Assembly: GCA_051005135.1 (NCBI GenBank)
Contig: JBPCJQ010000023.1
Span: 1 to 8,179, forward strand
Source of the DNA: DATAQC01 sp051005135
GTDB lineage: Bacteria > Actinomycetota > Acidimicrobiia > Acidimicrobiales > AC-14
Direction: 5' to 3'
Length of the DNA stretch: 8,179 nt
The notes under the pieces are model-generated. The model was not told where the DNA came from. It searched no databases and saw only the letters and a program-made list of their open reading frames with translations. This document shows positions 1-6,000 of this stretch, piece by piece. How positions within the stretch are numbered: position 1 is the first letter of the stretch; each line of letters opens with the position of its first letter. Both the position numbers and the translations under genes were made by a program.

Positions 1-31
1 GGAGGAGAAGGGGCAAGCGGGGCGTCGTTCT

Positions 32-85
32 GGGGGGGGGGCGGGAGGTCTTGGTGCGGGGGGTTTTGTGTCCCCCCCCCCCCCC
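32..85. repeat. Paired homopolymer tracts, G10 and C14
   Basis: Ten consecutive G (32-41), a second G run (58-63), then fourteen consecutive C (72-85) lie in about 50 bases. The G and C runs are complementary, so G58-63 can fold on the C tract with an 8-base T/G-rich loop, and G32-41 could pair with it over a 30-base loop. The block lies beyond the stop of the leftward gene at 106-789. Read on that strand, the order is stop codon, G tract, short loop, C tract, so it could serve as a hairpin terminator without a U tract. Pure G/C runs this long are also typical of slippage-prone phase-variable sites and of sequencing or assembly error. The sequence alone does not separate these readings. I see no gene in 1-105. 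Confidence 0.6.
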
Positions 86-105
86 GGCAAGGGGGAGAGT
101 TCCGG

Positions 106-789
106 TCAGGCGGCCCGATCGTCAGCAGGGTCGTCGTCAGGGTCGAGGCCCTCGGCGGCGGCCAAGGCCCGGCGGTGGCGGTCCCAAGCCCAGGCAGCCG
201 CCTCCCTGCACAACACGGGGTGGAACTTCCAGCGGGCCAGCTGGCGCTCGGACGCCTCGAGATCCTCGCCCAGCTCGAGCAGGCTCAGGGCCAGGCGCCG
301 GCAGCGGCGCCGCTGCTGTTCGGCTGCAGGGGTGCGTAGCTGCTCGTCCTGCCAGGCTTGATGGGCGGCCTGGAGGTGCTCGGGTAGTCGCTGTACCTGG
401 CGACGGTTGAGAGGCGGGAGCTTGCGGCGCACAGCCAGGGCGCCGTCGGGCCGGGCATCGGCCATCTCGAACTGGCAGCACCGGGTGAGAGCCCGCATGA
501 ACGGCGAGTGGCGACCACCCTTGCTCCCGAGGCCCAACGCCTGGGCGGTGTCGGCCAGAGCCAGGTCGAAGCCGGCGGGATGGGCCTCCAAACCCGCCGC
601 CAGGCGACGGAGAAGCCAGGTGGTCGATGGCCCCAGGACGCCCAGCCAGAACTGCTCTACGTATCTCGAGCGGGGGTCGTGGCCCAGGGCGTCGATGACG
701 CTGTCGGGCCAGGGACGGATGGTGAGGGTGGCGGGTGGGGTGGATGGAGGGGAAGAGGTGATGGTGGGAAGCTGCAAGCCGGTGCTCAT
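106..789 (-). CDS. Uncharacterised actinobacterial protein, 227 aa, possible winged-helix type
   Basis: I do not recognise a characterised family. The protein has a Pro/Ser/Thr-rich N-terminus (residues 1-25). A compact, conserved-looking core follows (about 34-148) with the segments HDPRSRYVEQFWLGVLGPS and GRHSPFMRALTRCCQFEMA; its helix-rich layout ends in a basic LNRRQVQRLP stretch that could suit a small DNA-binding fold. An Arg/Glu-rich helical segment (about 155-212) and an acidic Asp-rich tail (DPDDDPADD) complete it. No signal peptide or membrane segment is apparent. I chose the ATG at 789 because GGAGG (794-798 on the minus strand) precedes it, although the 4-base spacing is short; an upstream in-frame start at 837 has no such site and adds an atypical leader. 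Its promoter is at 856-884. I recall similar unannotated proteins from actinobacterial genomes, but cannot check. It lies outside the inferred integrated element. Confidence 0.72.
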   Translation of the reverse strand: MSTGLQLPTITSSPPSTPPATLTIRPWPDSVIDALGHDPRSRYVEQFWLGVLGPSTTWLLRRLAAGLEAHPAGFDLALADTAQALGLGSKGGRHSPFMRALTRCCQFEMADARPDGALAVRRKLPPLNRRQVQRLPEHLQAAHQAWQDEQLRTPAAEQQRRRCRRLALSLLELGEDLEASERQLARWKFHPVLCREAAAWAWDRHRRALAAAEGLDPDDDPADDRAA

Positions 790-855
790 GACGCCTCCAA
801 GGCGAGGGCAGCGGATGAGTGAGGGAAAGTGGCCCACGGCGTCCCGTGTCTTCCC

Positions 856-884
856 ATTATTTCTCGTCCCTCGGTGACCGTCAA
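856..884 (-). promoter_or_regulatory. Sigma-70-like promoter for the leftward gene
   Basis: On the minus strand, TTGACG (884-879) and AATAAT (861-856) are separated by exactly 17 bases. Each matches the -35 and -10 consensus at five of six positions. Transcription would start near 849, giving a leader of about 60 bases before the ATG at 789. The match is unusually good for DNA this GC-rich. The leader contains a small dyad, CACGG/CCGTG, near 834-848. Confidence 0.62.
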
Positions 885-938
885 GAGGAAAGGTCCCACT
901 GCCTTCGGTCAGGGACTACGCACCCTCTTGTCGCCTCC

Positions 939-1289
939 AGGTTCGACCCGCTTCTTGAAGCCGGGCTCGTCGCTCGCTGCACGCCCACCGACCTCGAGGC
1001 CGGCTTCTCGTCGCCCAGCCCCTCCGTCCACCGCGCCATGCGCGAGGCCCGCTCCGCGTGGCCGTTCGTGGCGATGGATCAAGCCATGCTCGACCGGGCG
1101 ATCGAGGTCCAGCACGCCCTCGCCGAAAGCAGCCAGCACCGCGGTGCCAAGATCGCCGACCTTCTCATCGCCGCAGCGGCAGAAGCCGCCGACCTCGTCG
1201 TGCTGCACTACGACCATGACTTCGAGCGCATAGCCGAGATCACGGGACAGCCGACCGAATGGATCGTGCCGGCCGGCACGGTGGCGTGA
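939..1289 (+). pseudogene. vapC: VapC-type PIN-domain toxin, 5'-truncated remnant
   Basis: VapC toxins are PIN-domain ribonucleases that cleave RNA using a cluster of four acidic residues. The frame from about 939 to the TGA at 1287-1289 reads as a good C-terminal PIN domain. It begins at RFDPLLEAGLVARC, continues with TDLE (second conserved acidic site) and GAKIADLLIAAAAEAADL (third acidic Asp), then LHYDHDFERIAEITGQ (fourth acidic site), and ends with PTEWIVPAG. The usual first 20 or so residues, a hydrophobic strand with the first catalytic Asp (LVDxSA-like), are absent in all three forward frames upstream. The frame does stay open back to a GTG at 819, but that leader looks like random high-GC coding. 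No vapB-like antitoxin is visible. I read it as a headless, probably inactive remnant, broken near 939. A functional protein with a different N-terminus is possible but unlikely. Confidence 0.72.
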
Positions 1290-1297
1290 GGATGGTC

Positions 1298-1331
1298 AGC
1301 GTCCGCCCGCAAGTCCCGTGACCAGGACGCT
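1298..1331. repeat. Inverted repeat between the vapC remnant and the tRNA fragment
   Basis: AGCGTCC (1298-1304) and GGACGCT (1325-1331) form a 7-bp stem with a 20-base loop. A competing stem pairs GGTCA (1294-1298) with TGACC (1319-1323). It lies between two 3' ends, that of the vapC remnant and that of the minus-strand tRNA fragment, where a bidirectional terminator would be expected. There is no U tract on either side. Confidence 0.35.
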
Positions 1332-1336
1332 TGCTG

Positions 1337-1378
1337 TGGTCGGGACCGGCGTCGATCCGGTGACCTCGCGCTTTTCAG
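1337..1378 (-). other. 3' half of a tRNA-Phe (GAA) gene, probable attachment site (attR)
   Basis: Read on the minus strand, these 42 bases fit canonical tRNA positions 32 to 73 with no gap. They comprise the anticodon loop CTGAAAA (anticodon GAA, Phe), a 3' anticodon strand GCGCG, a variable loop AGGTC, and a T arm ACCGG-ATCGACG-CCGGT with a perfect 5-bp stem. An acceptor strand CCCGACC and discriminator A follow. No encoded CCA follows. Upstream (1379 onward) there is no anticodon 5' strand, D arm or acceptor 5' strand, so this is a half gene. The first T-loop base is A instead of the usual T, which suggests decay. Tyrosine recombinases often cross over in the anticodon loop and duplicate the tRNA 3' half at the far end of the element. 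Here the element would lie to the right and the old chromosome to the left. Confidence 0.68.
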
Positions 1379-1384
1379 ATGTAC

Positions 1385-1402
1385 ACAGGCGTTACAGGCT
1401 GT
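1385..1402 (+). repeat. Two ACAGGC direct repeats beside the tRNA fragment
   Basis: ACAGGCGTT (1385-1393) is followed directly by ACAGGCTGT (1394-1402), so ACAGGC recurs with a 9-bp period. CACAG (1384-1388, approximately) and CTGTG (1399-1403) also form an imperfect dyad over the same bases. The repeats start 6 bases from the anticodon-loop end of the tRNA half gene, on the inferred element side. That is where recombinase or excisionase arm sites could lie. The function is inferred from position only. Confidence 0.35.
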
Positions 1403-1450
1403 GGTTTCTTGTGTCGGGTCGTTCGCAAAACCGCAGGTCAGAGACACTAT

Positions 1451-1466
1451 TCAGCAGAAGCTGAAA
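1451..1466. repeat. Perfect 6-bp hairpin TTCAGC-AGAA-GCTGAA
   Basis: The two arms are perfectly complementary around a 4-base loop. No U tract follows and no gene ends just before it, so a terminator is unlikely. An operator-like or recombination-related dyad is possible. Confidence 0.4.
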
Positions 1467-1486
1467 TTCGGCGGCACGCACCGTCC

Positions 1487-1519
1487 GCGGGACGCTCGCG
1501 GGATCGTCGCGGGATGGGA
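1487..1519 (+). repeat. Three tandem 11-bp units sharing CGCGGGA
   Basis: CGCGGGACGCT, CGCGGGATCGT and CGCGGGATGGG stand head to tail at 1487, 1498 and 1509. The first seven bases are identical and the last four vary. An 11-bp period is close to one helical turn, so the conserved parts would face the same side of the DNA, as in iterated protein-binding sites. Chance in GC-rich DNA remains possible. Confidence 0.45.
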
Positions 1520-1628
1520 GGCGAGGAAGTGCCATCGCGTCGGAGGCGGAGCGCACCCGCGTTGGCGACGATGGCCGTCAACCGAGTCATTGCGTCGATA
1601 ACGTCCCGTCGTGGCGATCTGGGAGCCG

Positions 1629-1646
1629 CCCACCCACCCACCCACC
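1629..1646 (-). repeat. (GGGT)n tract with G-quadruplex potential
   Basis: The plus strand has four CCCA units in a row (1629-1644) plus CC. On the minus strand this gives GGGTGGGTGGGTGGG, four G3 runs separated by single T residues, a pattern known to form very stable parallel quadruplexes. It lies about 140 bp upstream of the gene at 1784, on the template strand for rightward transcription. Confidence 0.6.
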
Positions 1647-1770
1647 GCGATGGTGTCGCCGATCCCCCATCACGTCGGTCATGTCATGGGGCCGCCGAAA
1701 TCTCGGCAGGCCGGTGGTGAGCCAAGGCCGAGCGCCGCTGGCTCGACCCAAGAGCGTCACATGGGACCCG

Positions 1771-1776
1771 TACGCT
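1771..1776 (+). promoter_or_regulatory. Candidate -10 element for leaderless transcription of the gene at 1784
   Basis: TACGCT fits the TANNNT pattern of actinobacterial -10 elements and lies 7 bases before the ATG at 1784. Transcription would then start at or next to the A of the ATG. No Shine-Dalgarno-like sequence precedes this ATG, which fits a leaderless mRNA. No recognisable -35 box is present at 16-18 bp. Confidence 0.42.
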
Positions 1777-1783
1777 ATCTACC

Positions 1784-2452
1784 ATGACGATTGTGGCCCG
1801 ATCGATCCTCCTCGGCCGGGGCATCTACGACCCGACGGAGGCAGCTCGTCTGTTGCGAGTGCATCCCGACACGCTCGCCCGCTGGACTGCCGGCACGAAG
1901 CCCCTAGTCAAGCCCGCGTTCGGAGGGTTCTTTGACTTCGAAGATCTCGTCAGCTTGCTGGTGATCTCCGAGCTTTGGCGACGCAGCGTACCCACCAACG
2001 AGATACGAGCTGGCGTGGAAGCCCTCGCTCGCCAGTTGAATGTCGGGCGCCCCCTCGCTCACATGGACGCCCCGAAGCGTCTGGCGACGGTGGGGCACGC
2101 GTTCTTCGCCAACGTCGGGGAGTGGGCCGACGCTGGGAAGGGTTTCCAGCTCGCGTTCCTTCCCATGATCGAGCCGGTGCTGAAGCCACTGGAGTACGAC
2201 TCGCACGGGATGGCGCACCTCTGGCGACCAATGGAGCGTGTCACCGCGACGCCAGAGGTCCAGGCAGGAACGCCATGCATCGAGGCAACCCGAGTGCCCA
2301 CTTCGACGGTCGCCGGCCTTGTTGGCGTGGGGGAGGACATCGAAGACATCGCTTTCGATCTCGACGTCGAGATCGAGCAAATCGAGGCTGCCCTCCGGTT
2401 CGAGGCCGCACTTCGCGATCAGCTCCTCGCGAAGCAAGTCCTCGCTCAGTAG
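1784..2452 (+). CDS. MerR-like HTH and DUF433 domain protein, predicted antitoxin
   Basis: Residues 14-37 (YDPTEAARLLRVHPDTLARW) resemble the helix-turn-helix of MerR-type regulators. The following FFDFEDLVSLLVISELWRRSVP also fits that arrangement. Residues 157-206 form a DUF433 domain, with the signature GTPCIEATRVPTSTV where the family usually has GxPxIxGTRxP, followed by the helical GEDIEDIAFDLDVEIEQIEAAL. The middle (about 75-150) has no family I recognise. DUF433 proteins occur next to DUF5615 PIN-like proteins and are considered the antitoxins and DNA-binding autorepressors of such pairs. The next gene here is indeed DUF5615, directly downstream in a different frame, so one transcript is likely. 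The ATG at 1784 lies just after a -10-like element, suggesting leaderless expression and autoregulation. Codons end in A/T more often than in the helicase gene. Confident on DUF433; the antitoxin role is inferred from context. Confidence 0.85.
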   Translation: MTIVARSILLGRGIYDPTEAARLLRVHPDTLARWTAGTKPLVKPAFGGFFDFEDLVSLLVISELWRRSVPTNEIRAGVEALARQLNVGRPLAHMDAPKRLATVGHAFFANVGEWADAGKGFQLAFLPMIEPVLKPLEYDSHGMAHLWRPMERVTATPEVQAGTPCIEATRVPTSTVAGLVGVGEDIEDIAFDLDVEIEQIEAALRFEAALRDQLLAKQVLAQ

Positions 2453-2460
2453 GTCGTCGC

Positions 2461-2958
2461 GTCACGGCGGCACGACCCGTTCTCAGGCTCCTCTTCGACG
2501 AGCAGCTCTCTTGGCGTGTCGCCGCCGCCCTCCGAGCGCTCGGCATCAACGCCAGCCACGTGGGACATGCCGCCGACGATGCTCCGCCCCGGGGTTCCAG
2601 CGACGAGGGCGTTCTCGCTCATGCCAAGAAGACGAATCAGGTCGTCGTCACCTCGAACCACGACATGATCCTCCTGTGTGCCGAGCAGACAGAATCCGTC
2701 ATCTGGATTGACCCGCGTGGGCGACAACTCAAGCGCACTGAGTTCGTCCCACTCGTGTTCAACCGAGTCGAGGAATGGGAGAAGCTGCTCGGCGAGGCTC
2801 ACGGCCCGATGTGCGTCCGTGTCCTGCGCACCAAGACGGAGGTTCTGACTCTTGAGCGAGCTCGGCGTCTCGTCGTTCAACGAATGCGCCGGCTTCAGGC
2901 CCGGAAGCGCTCCAAGGCGAGGAAGAGTGTTCAGGGACCGACGCTCGAGGAATCGTGA
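2461..2958 (+). CDS. DUF5615 PIN-like protein, predicted toxin; no canonical start codon
   Basis: The reading frame gives a DUF5615 (Mut7-C/PIN-like) domain. It opens with a hydrophobic strand and LRLLFDEQLSWRVAAALRAL (acidic pair Asp13-Glu14, counting from 2461), then SSDEGVLAHAKKTNQVVVTS and NHDMILL (Asp68), the family's acidic sites. PIN-like proteins are predicted RNases held inactive by an adjacent antitoxin, here the DUF433 protein. After residue 120 comes a basic helical tail (LERARRLVVQRMRRLQARKR), longer than usual for a family of about 110-130 residues. The N-terminus is odd: between the antitoxin stop (2450-2452) and the LLFDE strand there is no in-frame ATG, GTG or TTG. I set the start at GTC 2461, which may be a mutated GTG; this boundary is arbitrary. 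Alternatives are a start-lost pseudogene, a rare start codon, or -1 frameshifting from the antitoxin frame, which is open here. Confidence 0.7.
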   Translation, partial: VTAARPVLRLLFDEQLSWRVAAALRALGINASHVGHAADDAPPRGSSDEGVLAHAKKTNQVVVTSNHDMILLCAEQTESVIWIDPRGRQLKRTEFVPLVFNRVEEWEKLLGEAHGPMCVRVLRTKTEVLTLERARRLVVQRMRRLQARKRSKARKSVQGPTLEES

Positions 2959-2959
2959 G

Positions 2960-2972
2960 GCCCGAACCGGGC
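2960..2972 (+). terminator. Short hairpin just after the toxin stop codon
   Basis: GCCCG (2960-2964) and CGGGC (2968-2972) form a 5-bp GC stem with a 3-base loop one base after the TGA at 2956-2958, followed by GATTTC. The stem is short and lacks a proper U tract. At most it is a weak terminator or attenuator separating the toxin-antitoxin pair from the helicase operon. The gap to the helicase start is about 100 bases. Confidence 0.22.
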
Positions 2973-3057
2973 GATTTCGGTCGCGGCGGGGTGTTGTCCT
3001 GGAGCACCAAGGCGCGAACGGCCGCCCCCACGTCGGCCCCGTTAGTACGGTGGCTTG

Positions 3058-6000
3058 GTGCCCGCTCACCTCGAGGACCTAACGCCCGGCGCCGTCGTGC
3101 GCGGCATCGAACGGGCGGAGGCGGTCACCGCCGTCGCCGTCGAGTGGCACGGCTCCTCCAGCGTCACCCTGACCTACCGGACGCCATCCGGCGACGTCGA
3201 GCATCGCCTGGTCTACCGGATCGACGAAGCCGCGCTCCAGGTCGACGAGCGTGGCGAGGGCTGGTCGTTCGACGCCGACGGACACCTGTTCCGGCTCGCC
3301 GCCGAGGCCCGGCGAATCCGGCTCGCGTACCTGTTCGACCCCCGCCTCGCCGTTCACCTAAGCCTTCTGGAGCCCCTGCCACACCAGATCCAGGCCGTCT
3401 ACGGCGAGCTGCTTCCCCGCCACCCCCTGCGCTTCGCCCTGTGCGACGACCCGGGGGCGGGCAAGACCATCATGGCCGGGCTCTACATCAAGGAGCTGCT
3501 CCTGCGAGGGGTTGTCCGGCGATGCCTGGTCGTCGCTCCCGGGGGACTCGTGGGGCAGTGGCAAGACGAGCTGGCCGAGCGCTTCGGGTTGAGCTTCGCC
3601 ATCCTCACCCGGGACATGATCGAAGCGACCCACTCGGCCGATCCCTTCGCCGAGCACGACCTGCTCATCGCCCGCCTCGACCATCTGGCCCGCAACGACG
3701 AGCTGGTCGACCGGCTTTCCACCACCGAGTGGGACCTGGTCGTCGTCGACGAGGCCCACCGCATGTCGGCCCACTACTTCGGCACCGAGCTGAAGGAGAC
3801 CAAGCGCTACCGGTTGGGAAAGGTGCTGGGCCAGGTCGCCCGCCACCTCCTGCTCATGACGGCAACACCCCATGCCGGCAAGGAGGACGACTTCCAGCTG
3901 TTCATGGCCCTCCTCGACGCCGACCGCTTCGAGGGCCGCCCCCGGGACGGCGCCCAGGCGCCAGTCGACGTGTCCGACCTCATGCGGCGCATGGTGAAGG
4001 AGAAGCTGCTGCGCTTCGACGGGCGGCCGCTGTTCCCCGAGCGTCGCGCCACCACGGTGGCCTACCCGCTCTCACCGGAGGAGGCCCACCTCTACGAGCA
4101 GGTGACCCAGTACGTCACCGAGGAGATGAACAAGGCCGACCGCCTGACGGCCGAGGGCGAGGGCCGGCGGGGCAACCGTGTCGGGTTCGCGGTGACGGTG
4201 CTGCAACGCCGTTTGGCCTCCTCGCCCGAAGCCATCTACCAGTCACTGCACCGGCGGCGCGGCCGGCTCGAAGACCGCCTGGTCGAGGAGCGCCTTCGGG
4301 CCGATGCCCCCCCTGCGCCAGTACTGGCCGAGCAGGGCCCAGAGGTCGACGTCGACGACGAGGAGGACTGGGACGAGACCGAGCGCGAGGCCATCGAGGA
4401 AGAGCTGGTCGACCAGGCATCCTCCGCCCGTACGGTCGCCGAGCTGGCGGCGGAGATCGCCACCCTGGGCCGCCTCGAGACCGCGGCCGAGAGCGTCCGG
4501 CGCTCGGGCACCGACCGCAAGTGGACCGAGCTCGTCGCCCTCATGGAGGACGCGCCCGAGATGGTCGACGCTACCGGCCGGCGCCGCAAGCTGATCGTGT
4601 TCACCGAGCACCGCGACACGCTCAACTACCTGGTCGAGCGGCTGCGGTCGTTCCTCGGCCGGACGGAGGCGGTGGTGACCATCCACGGCGGCATCCGCCG
4701 CGAGGAGCGCCGGCGCATCCAGGACACCTTCACACAGGACCGTGACTGCCTGGTGCTGGTGGCCACCGACGCCGCCGGCGAGGGCATCAATCTGCAGCGG
4801 GCCCACCTGGTCGTCAACTACGACCTGCCGTGGAACCCCAACCGCATCGAGCAGCGGTTCGGGCGGGTGCACCGAATCGGCCAGACCGAGGTGTGCCATC
4901 TCTGGAACCTGGTCGCCGAGGCCACCCGTGAAGGACAGGTGTACCTACGGCTGCTCGAGAAGCTGGAGACCCAGCGGCGGGCCCTCGGTGGCCAGGTGTT
5001 CGACGTCCTCGGGGCAGCGCTCCCTGGGCGCGCCCTGCGCGACCTGTTGATCGAGGCCATCCGCTACGGCGACCGGCCGGACGTGCGGGCCCGTCTCGAC
5101 CGCGTGGTCGACGAGCGGGTGGGCGAGGGCCTGGCCGAGCTGGTGGCCCAGCACGCCCTGGCCGGCGACGTGCTCGACGCATCCGACGTGGAGCGCATCC
5201 GTCACGACCTGACGGAGGCCGAGGCCCGGCGCCTGCAGCCCCACTACGTGCGGGCGTGGTTCACCGAAGCGTTCGAGCGGTTGGGCGGCCGCATGGCCGA
5301 GCGGGAGCACGGGCGGTACGAGATCACCCGGGTCCCCGAGCCGGTGCGCCATCGGGGCCGGAGGGTTCTGAGCCGCTACGAGCGGGTGACATTCGACAAG
5401 CACCGCGTACGAGTCGAGAGCCGGCCGTTGGCCGAGCTGCTGGCCCCCGGCCACGACCTGCTCGAGGCCGTGCTCGACCTCACCCTCGCCGACGTGGGCG
5501 ACCTGCTGCGCCGGGGCAGCACGCTCGTTGCCGAGGCCGACGCCGGCGACGTCCCTCGGGTTCTGCTCTTCCTGGAGCACGCCATTACCGACGGCCATGA
5601 CACACCGACGGGACGGCGAGTCGTGTCGCGGCGCTTCGAGTTCGTTGAGCTGTCGCCTGACGGCACCACCCGCTCGCCCGGCTACGCCCCCTACCTCGAC
5701 TACCGGGCCATCACCGACGACGAGTTGCCCCTCGTCAAGGGCCTGCTGGCCGACCCCTGGCTTGCGGGCGACGTCGAGCGCCTGGGCCTCGACCACGCCA
5801 TCGAGGTCGCCATTCCCGGGCATCTGGCCGAGGTGCGGGTGCGCAACGACGCCCGGGTGGTCAAGGTGAGGGCCGCGGTGCGCGATCGGCTGACCAAGGA
5901 GATCGCCTACTGGGACCTGCGGGCGGCCGAGCTCCGCGAGCAGGCCGACGCCGGCAAGCAGCCCCGCATGAACCCCGATCGGGCCCAGGCCCGGGCCGAC

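Larger units (their letters stand above)
1379..1783. other. Gene-free stretch with short repeats next to the tRNA fragment
   Basis: I find no convincing coding region in about 400 bases. The open frames on both strands here are short, low in hydrophobic residues and rich in Arg/Pro/Ser, as expected of non-coding high-GC DNA. What it does hold is listed separately: ACAGGC direct repeats, a TTCAGC/GCTGAA hairpin, an 11-bp tandem repeat, a CCCA repeat with quadruplex potential, and a promoter-like element before the gene at 1784. No integrase or excisionase gene is visible. Confidence 0.6.

Noticed and set aside
790..837. Earlier start at 837 for the leftward gene
   Set aside because: It adds 16 residues without a Shine-Dalgarno site, whereas the ATG at 789 has GGAGG upstream.
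1337..1378. A complete, functional tRNA gene
   Set aside because: Only the part from the anticodon loop to the discriminator is present. No D arm, 5' anticodon strand or 5' acceptor strand lies at 1379-1420.
1487..1519. A CRISPR-like array
   Set aside because: The three units are 11 bp head to tail with no spacers, and no cas gene is in the window.
1904..2437. A 177-codon minus-strand frame opposite the DUF433 gene
   Set aside because: The plus-strand frame has both HTH and DUF433 signatures. The antisense frame has none.
1975..2460. A long N-terminal extension of the PIN-like protein starting at TTG 1975 in the antitoxin gene
   Set aside because: The extension is Arg/Gly/His-rich out-of-frame translation of the antitoxin gene and would make the protein about three times the normal family length.
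3041..3054. A promoter -10 element (TTAGTAC region) just before the helicase start
   Set aside because: No hexamer fits TANNNT with suitable spacing and no -35 element is visible; it could still be a weak promoter, but the sequence does not support calling it.
2955..4745. A 596-codon plus-strand frame overlapping the helicase
   Set aside because: It is extremely rich in Arg, Pro and Gly with no motif, and the helicase motifs lie in another frame over the same bases.
4945..5823. A 292-codon minus-strand frame opposite the helicase
   Set aside because: It is an antisense shadow of the helicase C-terminal half with no domain or ribosome-binding signal.
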